NCBI RefSeq assembly: GCF_023716865.1 | Contig: NZ_CP092417.1 | Span: forward strand, 3,636,001 to 3,700,000 | Length of the DNA: 64,000 nt | DNA from: Endozoicomonas sp. SCSIO W0465 | GTDB taxonomy: Bacteria; Pseudomonadota; Gammaproteobacteria; Pseudomonadales; Endozoicomonadaceae | Direction of reading: 5' to 3' | Shown here: positions 16,387-24,051 of the stretch, in pieces | How positions within the stretch are numbered: position 1 is the first letter of the stretch | Layout: each line of letters opens with the position of its first letter | Notes under the pieces: model-generated | Database searches by the model: none | The model's input: the letters and a program-made list of their open reading frames with translations, nothing else | Told to the model about the DNA's origin: nothing | Position numbers and translations under genes: made by a program

Positions 16387-16628
16387 TACAGTAATAGTGC
16401 TGGCACTCTACCTGCACATTGTCGTGTCCATTCTTTTTGACATTCTCAGAATCACAGTGCGGACAGAGAACAGTGCCATCTGGCCAGCGGTTCTCACGGA
16501 TCATCTCAAAGCAGGTGTCATTACTGATGAGATCTGAGATTCGGCCTATATTCATGGTCAATGCTGGCGATGGCTAATTATATCCACCAAGGATAGTTCA
16601 GCAGTTCGGAATTCGAAAAGAGCCAAAA

Positions 16629-16642
16629 TTGATTTAGATCAA
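16629..16642. promoter_or_regulatory. Candidate FNR/Anr box TTGATTTAGATCAA
   Basis: This is a perfect match to TTGAT-N4-ATCAA. It lies 65 bp before the small ORF at 16707, straddling the right-hand target duplication of IS1595 copy 2. FNR-type regulators bind such sites at low oxygen. A single 14-bp match can arise by chance. Confidence 0.35.
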
Positions 16643-16706
16643 CTCTTGTTATTGCCCCAAGGTTCACTATCGCGCCACTTTTTACGAGATGTTATTGAGG
16701 CGCAAA

Positions 16707-16892
16707 ATGAACCATCCACTCAGCATACTGAAAAAACTGCAAGCCTTGGCTTGTTCTGCAAAAAAAGACCATTCAGCACGTTATGATTGTTTTGAAAGTA
16801 CAGACGATCTTGCAGCCTTAACAAAGCTGGATTTTGCTCTTGGAATGATTAATCAGGTCATCAGCCAGTTAGAGGAAAAATTAACTGACTGA
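16707..16892 (+). CDS. Small hypothetical protein
   Basis: This 61-residue protein starts at MNHPLSILKKLQAL, with GAGG seven bases before the ATG. An upstream in-frame ATG at 16689 has no better signal. It is helical throughout, with a C-terminal amphipathic helix (LDFALGMINQVISQLEEKLTD), and has no membrane segment and no motif I recognise. It is divergent from the XRE gene at 12663 once insertions are removed, which recalls the layout of a phage immunity region. An overlapping frame at 16625-16788 (LDQLLLLPQGSLSRHF...) is also open, so the choice of frame is not certain. Confidence 0.4.
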   Translation: MNHPLSILKKLQALACSAKKDHSARYDCFESTDDLAALTKLDFALGMINQVISQLEEKLTD

Positions 16893-17116
16893 AACTTATT
16901 ATTATGAGAGTGGTGCCGGGGGCTGGTAAGAGCTTAAGGCACTCTCCTGATTTTTCCCGCAAGCGGTCTTTTATAGATCAGGACACCCGGCTCTAAAGCC
17001 GCGCATTTCTGATCGGGAACTTGCCCCGCCTCAAAGTGCTACCAACACCGTCAGACGCGACAGGGCAAGTATTGCCGCAATTATGCAGCCGGTCAAATCA
17101 TAGACCGGCTTTTTTA
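16893..17116 (+). other. Gene-free structured stretch, possible small RNA with terminator
   Basis: There is no convincing ORF. Two dyads are visible: a long one near 16903-16947 (GAGAGTGGTGCC paired with GGCACTCTC) and the terminator at 17087-17110. The whole could be the 3' part of a transcript from the small ORF or a separate RNA. Confidence 0.3.
17087..17116 (+). terminator. Rho-independent terminator
   Basis: The perfect 8-bp stem AGCCGGTC/GACCGGCT has an 8-base loop and is followed by TTTTTT. Confidence 0.75.
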
Positions 17117-17579
17117 TATTCTCAAAACTTGGCTTTGTGTACCTCTGCCAAGTTTTCGCCAAGTTTTTTTAGCGTTTTTTAGCGGTACATGCGGAAAAGC
17201 AAAAATGATACTGAAGTAAGGATAATGCTGTAAGTTATTGATTCTAAGCTACAGATCAGGAATATCAGGCAAAAAGAAACCCGTGATTCTGGGGGAAGAA
17301 TACACGGGCTAAGACCATTAGGAGTGAAACATGGGTGCACAATCCGAATATCAAGGTTATTATAAACCTGAGCTGGTGTGATCATGGGGGGGAACTGATC
17401 CAACCAGCACAGTAAGTATGATTCAGAATCAGAAAACATCCATTAAAGCTTAAGATCTTTTTATAATATTAAAAAAAATTCAAAGAAGTCATGATTTATA
17501 GGAATTACGCATAATTGAATGGGCGAAAGAAGCGGGCATTCCATTGTTTGGGAAAGCCGCAAAATAAGCCCTGTGGTTA
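17117..17579. other. Non-coding stretch with a minus-strand terminator
   Basis: I see no credible gene. A short frame (17331-17381, 16 codons, with AGGAG before the ATG) and a minus-strand 86-codon frame at 17179-17439 both lack any family features. A strong minus-strand terminator lies at 17280-17308. The right part may be eroded IS66 sequence leading into the fragment at 17580. Confidence 0.4.
17271..17308 (-). terminator. Strong rho-independent terminator on the minus strand
   Basis: On the minus strand CCCGTG-T-ATTCT, loop TCCCCC, AGAAT-CACGGG is followed by TTTCTTTTT. No gene ends just before it on that strand, so it may close a small RNA or a lost gene. Confidence 0.7.
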
Positions 17580-17792
17580 ATGGCGCACTGGCGAATTGGC
17601 TGTGCGTCACCGGTTAGCACCGTACTTTATAGCCTGGTGGAAACGGCTAAAGCCAATGGTCTGGAGCCTTACGACTGGTCCCGGTATGTGCTTGCCAAAC
17701 TTCCACAACAGGCCAAAGGTGCCAGCGTTGAACGCCTTTTGCTCATGAACCTCGAAGCCGATGATTTGAAAATAGTGGATTGGTGGAATTAG
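17580..17792 (+). pseudogene. IS66-family transposase C-terminal fragment
   Basis: The residues VLYSLVETAKANGLEPYDWS, then RYVLAKLPQQAKGASVE, match the C-terminal cap (IS66_C) of three-gene IS66 elements. This element is different from the single-ORF IS66 present three times in this window. The core is missing and the frame is not open upstream as a transposase. It is a remnant. Confidence 0.75.
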
Positions 17793-17883
17793 GGGTAGAT
17801 GCGATTCTCCAACCGCTTACATTTACTCACTCTGAAATCAAGATAACCCCCGGCTGAATACCCAAGGGTCTGGTTTCAGGAAA

Positions 17884-18162
17884 TCAAGAAATGGGGGTAT
17901 TGATCTGTTCATATAAAACATCACAGCGTTGTGCCAGTGCTCGATCAATAGCAAGCACGCCGCTACCCTCATCTGAATGATGAGTTCCCCAGGCAACAGT
18001 CACTTTGCCCCACTCAATTACAATTCGTGGGTGGTGGGCATGAGCCTCTGCCAAGCAGGCTATGGTGTTGCAGAATGCTATAGCTCGAGAGTATTTTTTA
18101 AAGGCAAAGGATTTTTCAATATGATCAATGCTGTCATACTGACAGGAAAACCAATCATCCAT
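17884..18162 (-). CDS. phhB: Pterin-4a-carbinolamine dehydratase
   Basis: This 92-residue protein starts at MDDWFSCQYDSIDHIEKSF (ATG at 18162), eight bases after AGGAG. A longer frame to 18192 has no ribosome site. The family signature is clear: FAFKKYSRAIAFCN, then LAEAHAHHPRIVIEWGKVTV with the paired catalytic His, then WGTHHSDEGSGVLAIDRALAQ. The enzyme dehydrates 4a-hydroxytetrahydropterin, recycling the cofactor of aromatic amino acid hydroxylases. No phenylalanine hydroxylase gene is near. Homologues without such a partner often serve in pterin or molybdopterin metabolism, which is a possibility here. Confidence 0.85.
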   Translation of the reverse strand: MDDWFSCQYDSIDHIEKSFAFKKYSRAIAFCNTIACLAEAHAHHPRIVIEWGKVTVAWGTHHSDEGSGVLAIDRALAQRCDVLYEQINTPIS

Positions 18163-18420
18163 ACATGCACTCCTGCTGTTGAGTAAAGCCAAAAGTCAGT
18201 CTAATTAAAATGTGCTGGGATGGCATCAGAAATGCTGGTGTCTGTATAGAGCCTGCTCATGCTATGAAGAGATTACTTAAGGCTTACAAGGCGGTCCGAC
18301 AACAACAAATACTCGCAATGCACTTGCCGGCAACAACCCAAATATGGGGTGAGGAGTCGCCGGATGCCTACTGTACCTGCTGAGAGTTACTACTTGAGGT
18401 TAGTAATCAAGTTTAAGGAA

Positions 18421-18816
18421 TTACACCTTATCAGTTTCTGCTTCAGTTTCTTCAGACTTCAGTTGCTCAAGCTCCTGATTTGCAGTATTCAGCTGCTGGG
18501 TAAGCTGCTTTTGCTTGGTTTTCAGGCCACTATTTTCACCAGTAAGCGTGCGGTTCTGTTCTTGAAGACGCTTGATCTGCTTCTTCATTCGATCAGGATT
18601 GCTGGCTCTCAGATCTTTCAGTTCATTTTCCATGTTCTTCAGCTGGGCAGCAGCTTTTTCAGCTTTCTTCTCAGCAGTTTCCAGGCGCGATTTGAGCTGG
18701 CTTACCTCCCGGTTATGCTGTTCTGTAATTTCAATAAGAGCTGCCAGGCGTTGCTGTTCAATGATATCCATTTCACTGCTTGTATCAATGCTTCCGCCCA
18801 TGCTCAGGGTACCCAT
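18421..18816 (-). CDS. Coiled-coil protein of unknown function
   Basis: This 131-residue protein has GGAGG eight bases before the ATG. After a short Gly/Ser head (MGTLSMGGSIDTSSEMD) nearly the whole protein is one charged coiled coil (residues about 20-125, for example IKRLQEQNRTLTGENSG, LTQQLNTANQELEQLK). It has no signal peptide or membrane segment, and the C-terminus is acidic (SEETEAETDKV). It stands alone. I do not recognise a family. Confidence 0.6.
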   Translation of the reverse strand: MGTLSMGGSIDTSSEMDIIEQQRLAALIEITEQHNREVSQLKSRLETAEKKAEKAAAQLKNMENELKDLRASNPDRMKKQIKRLQEQNRTLTGENSGLKTKQKQLTQQLNTANQELEQLKSEETEAETDKV

Positions 18817-18858
18817 AGATTCGATTACCTCCGGGGAGTTTTAAAAGATAGGAAATAA

Positions 18859-19193
18859 TAAAAAGCTTCCACCAGCGCGAAAATTTAGCACTGTAACGAG
18901 AGAAATATTAAGAAGATATGAGTTATTCTTCATTAAGCGGCTGGTTAAAAGCAGAATATCAGTAGACTAGAAGATTCAGTCTAATACATAAAAAAAGATA
19001 TGGAAAGGTTTATCTGAAAAAATGAACAGAGAACTGTAAAAAACAGATGACTTTCTCATCAAATTGCAGCTATTGGCTAACTTGTAAATTTATGGGCTAA
19101 TCCTAGGTTATAAGGTAGTCTGATATAGGGCAGTAAATTATGATACACCGCACTAATGTACCCAAACAGCTTTACAAAGCAATACTTTAGATA
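18859..19193. other. Intergenic region before aat
   Basis: The 335 bp have no gene and are AT-rich. They must carry the promoters of aat (+) and of the coiled-coil gene (-). No element stands out clearly enough to call. Confidence 0.4.
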
Positions 19194-19907
19194 ATGTCTG
19201 ACACAATAATACTTTTGCCAGATCGTGTTACCGGGTTCCCATCCCTCGATCATGCACTAAAGCAGCCTGACGGCCTGTTAGCTATTGGTGGCAATCTTGA
19301 GGTTGATACCTTGGTAATGGCTTACCAGAAAGGCATTTTCCCATGGTTTAATGAGGGCGACCCTATTTTATGGTGGTCACCATCCCCAAGAATGGTGCTG
19401 AAGCCAGGAGAGCTGAAACTATCTCGTTCATTGCGAAAACTACTCCGAAAGAATTTCTACCAGGTTACATTTGACTACGATTTCTCTGCTGTTATAGCAG
19501 CCTGCGCAAGCACTCACAGGGATTCGGAAGGAACATGGATTACCCATGCGATGATCGATGCCTACACTGCGTTAAATGATGCAGGGCATGCACACTCTAT
19601 CGAGGTTTGGCAAGAAGATAGCCTTGTTGGAGGTCTTTATGGAGTAGCTTTAGGGCGCATTTTTTTTGCAGAATCTATGTTTAGCAAAAAGAGTAATACA
19701 TCCAAAATTGCTATGGCAGCCCTTTCTGAACAACTTTCAGTGTGGCAGTTTCAACTGATTGATTGTCAGGTCTATTCAGATCATCTTGACTCTCTGGGAG
19801 CCAAGTTGATTTCAAGAACCAGATTTTTGGATTATCTGGAGCGCTATTGCTCACAGACACCTTCCTGTGCAAACTGGAAACAAGTATGGCAATGGAATGA
19901 CCTTTGA
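19194..19907 (+). CDS. aat: Leucyl/phenylalanyl-tRNA--protein transferase
   Basis: This 237-residue cytosolic enzyme transfers Leu or Phe from aminoacyl-tRNA to proteins with N-terminal Lys or Arg, making an N-degron read by ClpS. The family marks are present: PDGLLAIGGNL, GIFPWFNEGDPILWWSPSPR (with WWSP), the segment HAHSIEVW...LVGGLYGVALG, and FFAESMFS. The length is normal (about 234). It is followed within two bases by bpt, and ClpA and ClpS are encoded close by, so the pathway is clustered. Confidence 0.95.
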   Translation: MSDTIILLPDRVTGFPSLDHALKQPDGLLAIGGNLEVDTLVMAYQKGIFPWFNEGDPILWWSPSPRMVLKPGELKLSRSLRKLLRKNFYQVTFDYDFSAVIAACASTHRDSEGTWITHAMIDAYTALNDAGHAHSIEVWQEDSLVGGLYGVALGRIFFAESMFSKKSNTSKIAMAALSEQLSVWQFQLIDCQVYSDHLDSLGAKLISRTRFLDYLERYCSQTPSCANWKQVWQWNDL

Positions 19908-19909
19908 TA

Positions 19910-20617
19910 ATGAGCCAGTATAAGAATTTCAGGTTTTATGTTACGCAACCCCATGAATGCAGTTACCTCCCAAAGGAGCAGGCAACCACACTGTTCATGG
20001 ATCCGGAAATTCTGCTGACTAAACAGTTGTGCAGCGAGCTTGCTGAAGTTGGGTTTCGGCGAAGTGGTCAGCATATTTACCGCCCCCACTGTATTACCTG
20101 CCAAGCCTGCATACCAGCAAGAATCCCTGTAGACTCCTTTCGAATGAGACGGACGCAACGAAAGACCTGGAATCGCAACTCAGCACTTCGGATTTCCAAA
20201 GTTTCTGCAGAGTTTCAGGATGAGCATTACCTACTCTATGAGAAGTATATCAATCAATGCCATCAGGATGGTGATATGCATCCTGCAACGATTGAGCAAT
20301 ACACTTCTTTTTTGGTTGAAAGTACCGAATTCACATCATTTTATGAGTTTCGTTTGGATGAACGGTTGCTTGCGGTATCGGTTGTGGATCATTTACAAAC
20401 CAGTCTTTCTGCGATTTATACCTTTTATGACCCTGATTACTCACAACGAAGTCTTGGTCGATATTGTATTTTATGGCTTATAGCTGAGGCAAAGAAGCTG
20501 AGATTACCTTATCTCCACTTGGGATATTGGATCCGCAACTGCCAGAAAATGAAATACAAAATTGAATACCGTCCTGTGGACCTTTACATCAGTCAGGAGT
20601 GGAGACAAGTGAAATAA
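19910..20617 (+). CDS. bpt: Aspartate/glutamate leucyltransferase (Ate1-like)
   Basis: This 235-residue enzyme starts at ATG 19910 (MSQYKNFRFYVTQPHECSYL). A TTG two codons earlier is possible. It transfers Leu to proteins with N-terminal Asp or Glu, feeding them to ClpAPS. The N-terminal Cys-rich part (CSYLP, then RPHCITCQACIPARIPV) and the C-terminal acyltransferase part (AIYTFYDPDYSQRSLG, LHLGYWIRNCQKMKYK) fit bacterial Ate1/Bpt. The start lies two bases after the aat stop, so the two are surely co-transcribed. A terminator follows. Confidence 0.94.
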   Translation: MSQYKNFRFYVTQPHECSYLPKEQATTLFMDPEILLTKQLCSELAEVGFRRSGQHIYRPHCITCQACIPARIPVDSFRMRRTQRKTWNRNSALRISKVSAEFQDEHYLLYEKYINQCHQDGDMHPATIEQYTSFLVESTEFTSFYEFRLDERLLAVSVVDHLQTSLSAIYTFYDPDYSQRSLGRYCILWLIAEAKKLRLPYLHLGYWIRNCQKMKYKIEYRPVDLYISQEWRQVK

Positions 20618-20620
20618 TAC

Positions 20621-20655
20621 GCCTGCGACAGCAAAGGGTGCTTTGCTTTGCAGGC
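20621..20655 (+). terminator. Terminator after bpt
   Basis: The hairpin GCCTGC...GCAGGC has an inner stem AGCAAAG/CTTTGCT and is followed by TGTTTTC. It lies directly downstream of the bpt stop. Confidence 0.65.
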
Positions 20656-20721
20656 TGTTTTCAGGCAGAATGCCCAACAAATTTAACCAAGCCGTACCAA
20701 CCCCTTTGAGGTAGTTATTTA

Positions 20722-20940
20722 ATGGCAAAAGAAGAGAGTCTGGAAATGGAAGGTGTCGTTATTGACACCTTACCCAATACAATGTTTCGAGTAGAACTGG
20801 AAAATGGCCATGTTGTTACTGCGCACATCTCGGGAAAAATGCGCAAAAACTACATCCGGATTCTAACTGGCGACCTGGTAAAGGTGGAACTGACTCCATA
20901 CGACCTGACTAAAGGTCGTATAACCTACCGTTCTCGCTAA
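20722..20940 (+). CDS. infA: Translation initiation factor IF-1
   Basis: This 72-residue S1/OB-fold protein reads MAKEESLEMEGVVIDTLPNT, then FRVELENGHVVTAHISGKMR and LTGDLVKVELTPYDLTKGRI. It binds the 30S A site during initiation and is essential. The length is exactly the family norm. GAGGT lies upstream of the ATG. It sits alone between bpt and the convergent clpA, as in Pseudomonas. Confidence 0.98.
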   Translation: MAKEESLEMEGVVIDTLPNTMFRVELENGHVVTAHISGKMRKNYIRILTGDLVKVELTPYDLTKGRITYRSR

Positions 20941-20944
20941 CTGC

Positions 20945-20964
20945 GGTGCTCAACGCTGAGCACC
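20945..20964. terminator. Hairpin between convergent infA and clpA
   Basis: The perfect stem GGTGCTCA/TGAGCACC with loop ACGC lies directly after the infA stop and 16 bp before the clpA stop. No clear T-run follows, so it may be weak or bidirectional. Confidence 0.55.
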
Positions 20965-20979
20965 TACCTGCCGTCCTTC

Positions 20980-23286
20980 CTAACCTGCTCCACCATCAAC
21001 AGCTTCAAGATCTGAAGCTCTGCTTTTGGTTGCCTCAAACTTGAGGTGCAGTACCCCTTTACGAACAGTCACTTTCACATTGCCGCCGTGTTCAGCAAGC
21101 TTTCCAAACAAGATTTGTTCAGCCATGGGTTTTTTCAAATGTTCCTGAATAACACGCCCCATAGGCCTTGCTCCCATTTGGCGATCAAATCCTTTCTCCG
21201 CCAGCCAGCTACGAGCCTTTTCATCAACATCCAGCTGAACCCGCTTTTCATCAAGCTGAGCCTGAAGTTCAGTGAGGAATTTATCAACCACATGCTTAAT
21301 AATTTCATCATTCAGTGAGGCAAAAGGAATGATGGAATCCAGACGATTTCTAAATTCAGGCGTAAAGGTTTTCTTAATGGCCTCATTGCCGTCAGTCGTA
21401 TGATCCTGTTCAAGAAAGCCCATTGAGCTTCTGGTCATGTTTTCAGCACCAGCATTGGTGGTCATGATCAAAATCACATTACGAAAATCAGCCTTACGAC
21501 CATTGTTGTCTGTTAATGTGCCATGGTCCATAACCTGCAGTAACAGATTAAAGACATCGGAGTGCCCTTTCTCTATTTCATCAAGTAACAGTACGCAGTG
21601 AGGTGTTTTATTAATTGCCTCGGTTAAAAGGCCTCCCTGATCGAACCCAACATAACCAGGGGGAGCGCCTATAAGACGCGACACAGTGTGAGCTTCCATG
21701 TACTCAGACATATCAAAGCGCACAAGCTCAATACCCAGGGCTTTAGCCAGTTGACGACAAACCTCTGTCTTACCTACACCCGTCGGCCCTGAAAACAGGA
21801 AGGAGCCAACAGGCTTTTCAGGTGCTTTGAGCCCTGCTCTTGAAAGCTTGATAGCTGTGGATAATGAAGTGATCGCATCATCCTGCCCGAAAACTACCAT
21901 CTTCAGATTACGTTCAAGCTTACCGAGCAGTTCTTTGTCAGAAGAAGAAACAGACTTTGGCGGAATTCTAGCCATCTTGGCGACAATGCTTTCCACATCA
22001 TCAACATCAATAATTTTCTTTCGTTCAGACTCAGGTTGAAGCCTCTGATACGCACCAGCTTCATCAATAACGTCAATAGCTTTGTCTGGCATATGACGGT
22101 CATTTATGTAGCGATCTGCCAGTTCGGCCGCTGCTTTCAGCGCTTCATCCTGATACTCAATAACATGATGTTCTTCAAACTTCTTTTTCAGCCCGAGAAG
22201 TATCTGGAAGGTGTCTTCCACATTAGGCTCGATGATATCCACTTTCTGAAACCTTCTTGCCAACGCCCGATCTTTTTCAAAGATCCCGCGAAACTCCTGA
22301 AACGTAGTAGAGCCAATGCAACGCAGATCTCCAGAAGTCAGCATCGGTTTAAGAAGGTTTGATGCATCCATCACTCCACCAGACGCAGCGCCTGCACCAA
22401 TAATGGTATGAATTTCATCAATAAAGAGAATCGCATGATCCAGTTTCTTGAGCTCACCTAAAAGCTGTTTGAATCTCTTCTCAAAATCACCGCGGTACTT
22501 GGTTCCAGCCAGGAGCGACCCTAAATCAAGAGAGTAAACAACAGCCTTGGACAAAACCTCAGGCACGTCACCATCAACAATCCTTCGAGCCAGACCTTCC
22601 GCAATGGCCGTTTTCCCAACTCCGGCCTCGCCAACCAGTAAAGGGTTGTTCTTTCGTCTACGGGTAAGAATCTGACAGACACGTTCAACTTCTTCAGCTC
22701 GACCAACGAGAGGGTCAATTCTACCAAGGCGCGCCTGATCATTCAGATCCGTAGCATAAAGCTTGAGGGGATTCTTGCTGCCACCACTGCTATTCTCGGG
22801 TTCCATATCATCAGCAAGATCATGACCGAGCTCTTCAAGCTCCTGCCCCGGGGTCTTGGATATCCCGTGGGCAATAAAATTTACGACATCTATGCGAGCC
22901 ACGTCCTGTTGCTTGAGGAAGTAAACAGCCTGGCTTTCCTGCTCACTGAAAATAGCAACAAGTACATTTGCTCCAGTAACTTCCTTTTTGCCGGAGCTTT
23001 GCACATGAAAAACAGCACGCTGAAGCACTCGCTGAAAGCCAAGGGTTGGCTGAGTTTCACGCTCATTGTCATCATCAGGTATTAATGGTGTCGTTGAGCT
23101 GACAAACTCAATGAGATCCTGGCGGAGTTTATTAAGATCAATTCCGCAGGAAACAAGCACTCTTGCTGCGGACTCATTGTCAAGCAAAGCGAGTAAAAGA
23201 TGCTCAACCGTCATGAATTCATGACGATTATCACGGGCATCCTTAAATGCATTATTCAGTGTAGCTTCGAGGTCTTTGTTAAGCAT
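20980..23286 (-). CDS. clpA: ATP-dependent Clp protease ATP-binding subunit ClpA
   Basis: This 768-residue AAA+ unfoldase starts at ATG 23286 (MLNKDLEATLNNAFKDARDN), eight bases after AAGG. A 15-codon longer frame has no signal. It has a Clp N domain (VEHLLLALLDNESAARVL), a first AAA module with Walker A GEAGVGKTA and Walker B LFIDEIHTI, a second with GPTGVGKTE and LLLDEIEKGH, and a C-terminal D2-small domain. It delivers N-degron substrates from ClpS to ClpP. clpS lies 20 bp upstream in the same operon, and the pathway enzymes aat and bpt are next door. Confidence 0.97.
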   Translation of the reverse strand: MLNKDLEATLNNAFKDARDNRHEFMTVEHLLLALLDNESAARVLVSCGIDLNKLRQDLIEFVSSTTPLIPDDDNERETQPTLGFQRVLQRAVFHVQSSGKKEVTGANVLVAIFSEQESQAVYFLKQQDVARIDVVNFIAHGISKTPGQELEELGHDLADDMEPENSSGGSKNPLKLYATDLNDQARLGRIDPLVGRAEEVERVCQILTRRRKNNPLLVGEAGVGKTAIAEGLARRIVDGDVPEVLSKAVVYSLDLGSLLAGTKYRGDFEKRFKQLLGELKKLDHAILFIDEIHTIIGAGAASGGVMDASNLLKPMLTSGDLRCIGSTTFQEFRGIFEKDRALARRFQKVDIIEPNVEDTFQILLGLKKKFEEHHVIEYQDEALKAAAELADRYINDRHMPDKAIDVIDEAGAYQRLQPESERKKIIDVDDVESIVAKMARIPPKSVSSSDKELLGKLERNLKMVVFGQDDAITSLSTAIKLSRAGLKAPEKPVGSFLFSGPTGVGKTEVCRQLAKALGIELVRFDMSEYMEAHTVSRLIGAPPGYVGFDQGGLLTEAINKTPHCVLLLDEIEKGHSDVFNLLLQVMDHGTLTDNNGRKADFRNVILIMTTNAGAENMTRSSMGFLEQDHTTDGNEAIKKTFTPEFRNRLDSIIPFASLNDEIIKHVVDKFLTELQAQLDEKRVQLDVDEKARSWLAEKGFDRQMGARPMGRVIQEHLKKPMAEQILFGKLAEHGGNVKVTVRKGVLHLKFEATKSRASDLEAVDGGAG

Positions 23287-23306
23287 ATGGTGTAACCTTG
23301 AAAACG

Positions 23307-23663
23307 CTAATCGGCCTTTTCTGTCTTGCACAGCAGGGGATGGTCGTTTTCTCTGGAATATTCATTAACCTGCTGAGCCTTGGTTTCCGCGACATCCTTG
23401 CTGTATACACCACAAACGGCTTTTCCCTGGGTATGTACCATCAGCATAATTTGAGTCGCCTTCCCTTCCGGCATACTGAAAAACTTCTCCAGTACCTCAA
23501 CAACAAAATCCATTGGTGTAAAATCATCATTCAGGAGCAAGACCTGATACATGGGAGGGGGTGCCAGTCTGGTTTTTTCCGGAACGACTGCAACGCCCAG
23601 ATCACCTTCCTGTTCCTCTCCCTCTTTTTCCAAGCTTAGACGAAACAGTTCGAGATTACTCAT
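23307..23663 (-). CDS. clpS: ATP-dependent Clp protease adaptor ClpS
   Basis: This 118-residue protein starts at ATG 23663 (MSNLELFRLSLEKEGEEQEG). Longer frames have no support. A flexible acidic N-terminal arm is followed by the folded core YQVLLLNDDFTPMDFVVEVL, then FSMPEGKATQIMLMVHTQGK and the CGVYSKDVAETKAQQV helix. The Asn-Asp pair and the Met/His of the N-degron pocket are present. It recognises N-terminal Leu, Phe, Tyr and Trp and hands substrates to ClpA. In Pseudomonas cspD follows upstream, but here there is none. Confidence 0.96.
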   Translation of the reverse strand: MSNLELFRLSLEKEGEEQEGDLGVAVVPEKTRLAPPPMYQVLLLNDDFTPMDFVVEVLEKFFSMPEGKATQIMLMVHTQGKAVCGVYSKDVAETKAQQVNEYSRENDHPLLCKTEKAD

Positions 23664-24000
23664 GGTTTTATGACTGCCAACCTTCAATTTGCAACTTAAC
23701 TGTCTGGTAACCAACAGCACAATCATGGCACCGCCAGTATTTACCACCGGCAAGAAAAAAAGCCAATCATAAAAAACAACGAGCACAAATTACTGATCGG
23801 CACGGTTTACAGACATTTGATAACATAAGATAAATTAGTACTCATATACTAAGAAATTGACGAATTCCCTATTACTCCCCTAAACATTTTAAAGATACTT
23901 GAGCAAATCACAATGATGGGCTGTCAGAAATTAATCGGATGACCGACAGCAGCGGAAGATCAACGGAGATAAGGATCATCAAAAGGTGCAGACAAAGATT
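23664..24000. other. Intergenic region between clpS and icd
   Basis: The 337 bp have no gene. cspD occupies this position in Pseudomonas, and I find no cold-shock domain in any frame. The region should hold the clpS promoter. Confidence 0.5.
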
Positions 24001-24026
24001 AAAGCCGGAAATGAATTTCCGGCTTT
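24001..24026 (-). terminator. icd terminator
   Basis: The perfect 12-bp stem AAAGCCGGAAAT/ATTTCCGGCTTT with a two-base loop lies 25 bp beyond the icd stop, followed on the minus strand by TAATCTTTG. The T-rich tail is short. Confidence 0.7.
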
Positions 24027-24051
24027 AACTGATGAAAAGTTAACTGAAAAC

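Larger units (their letters stand above)
14498..16555 (-). pseudogene. IS1595 transposase interrupted by nested IS (copy 2)
   Basis: From the ATG at 16555 the zinc-ribbon half reads to HYYC, is interrupted by the nested IS, then resumes as KSCKRYFDDLTNTVFAG and passes the first catalytic segment (EVEFDEVYIVAGHKG) to EALKKSG. There a run of seven A shifts the frame. The C-terminal half (14498-14902) is open and carries IYTDEYNIYDDL and the HVNTMEGFW segment. Apart from the nested IS only this homopolymer separates the halves. It is probably non-functional. Confidence 0.85.
14475..16624 (-). mobile_element. IS1595 (IS1016-like) copy 2, carrying a nested element
   Basis: The ends are as in copy 1 (GGCTCTTTTC...). 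A perfect 8-bp duplication AAAATTGA lies at 14467-14474 and 16625-16632. A second IS1595-type element (15278-16386) is inserted inside. Without it and its duplicated bases this copy is about 1.03 kb, like copy 1. Confidence 0.92.

Noticed and set aside
17179..17439. 86-codon minus-strand frame rich in hydrophobic residues
   Set aside because: It runs straight through the strong terminator hairpin and has no ribosome site or family match.
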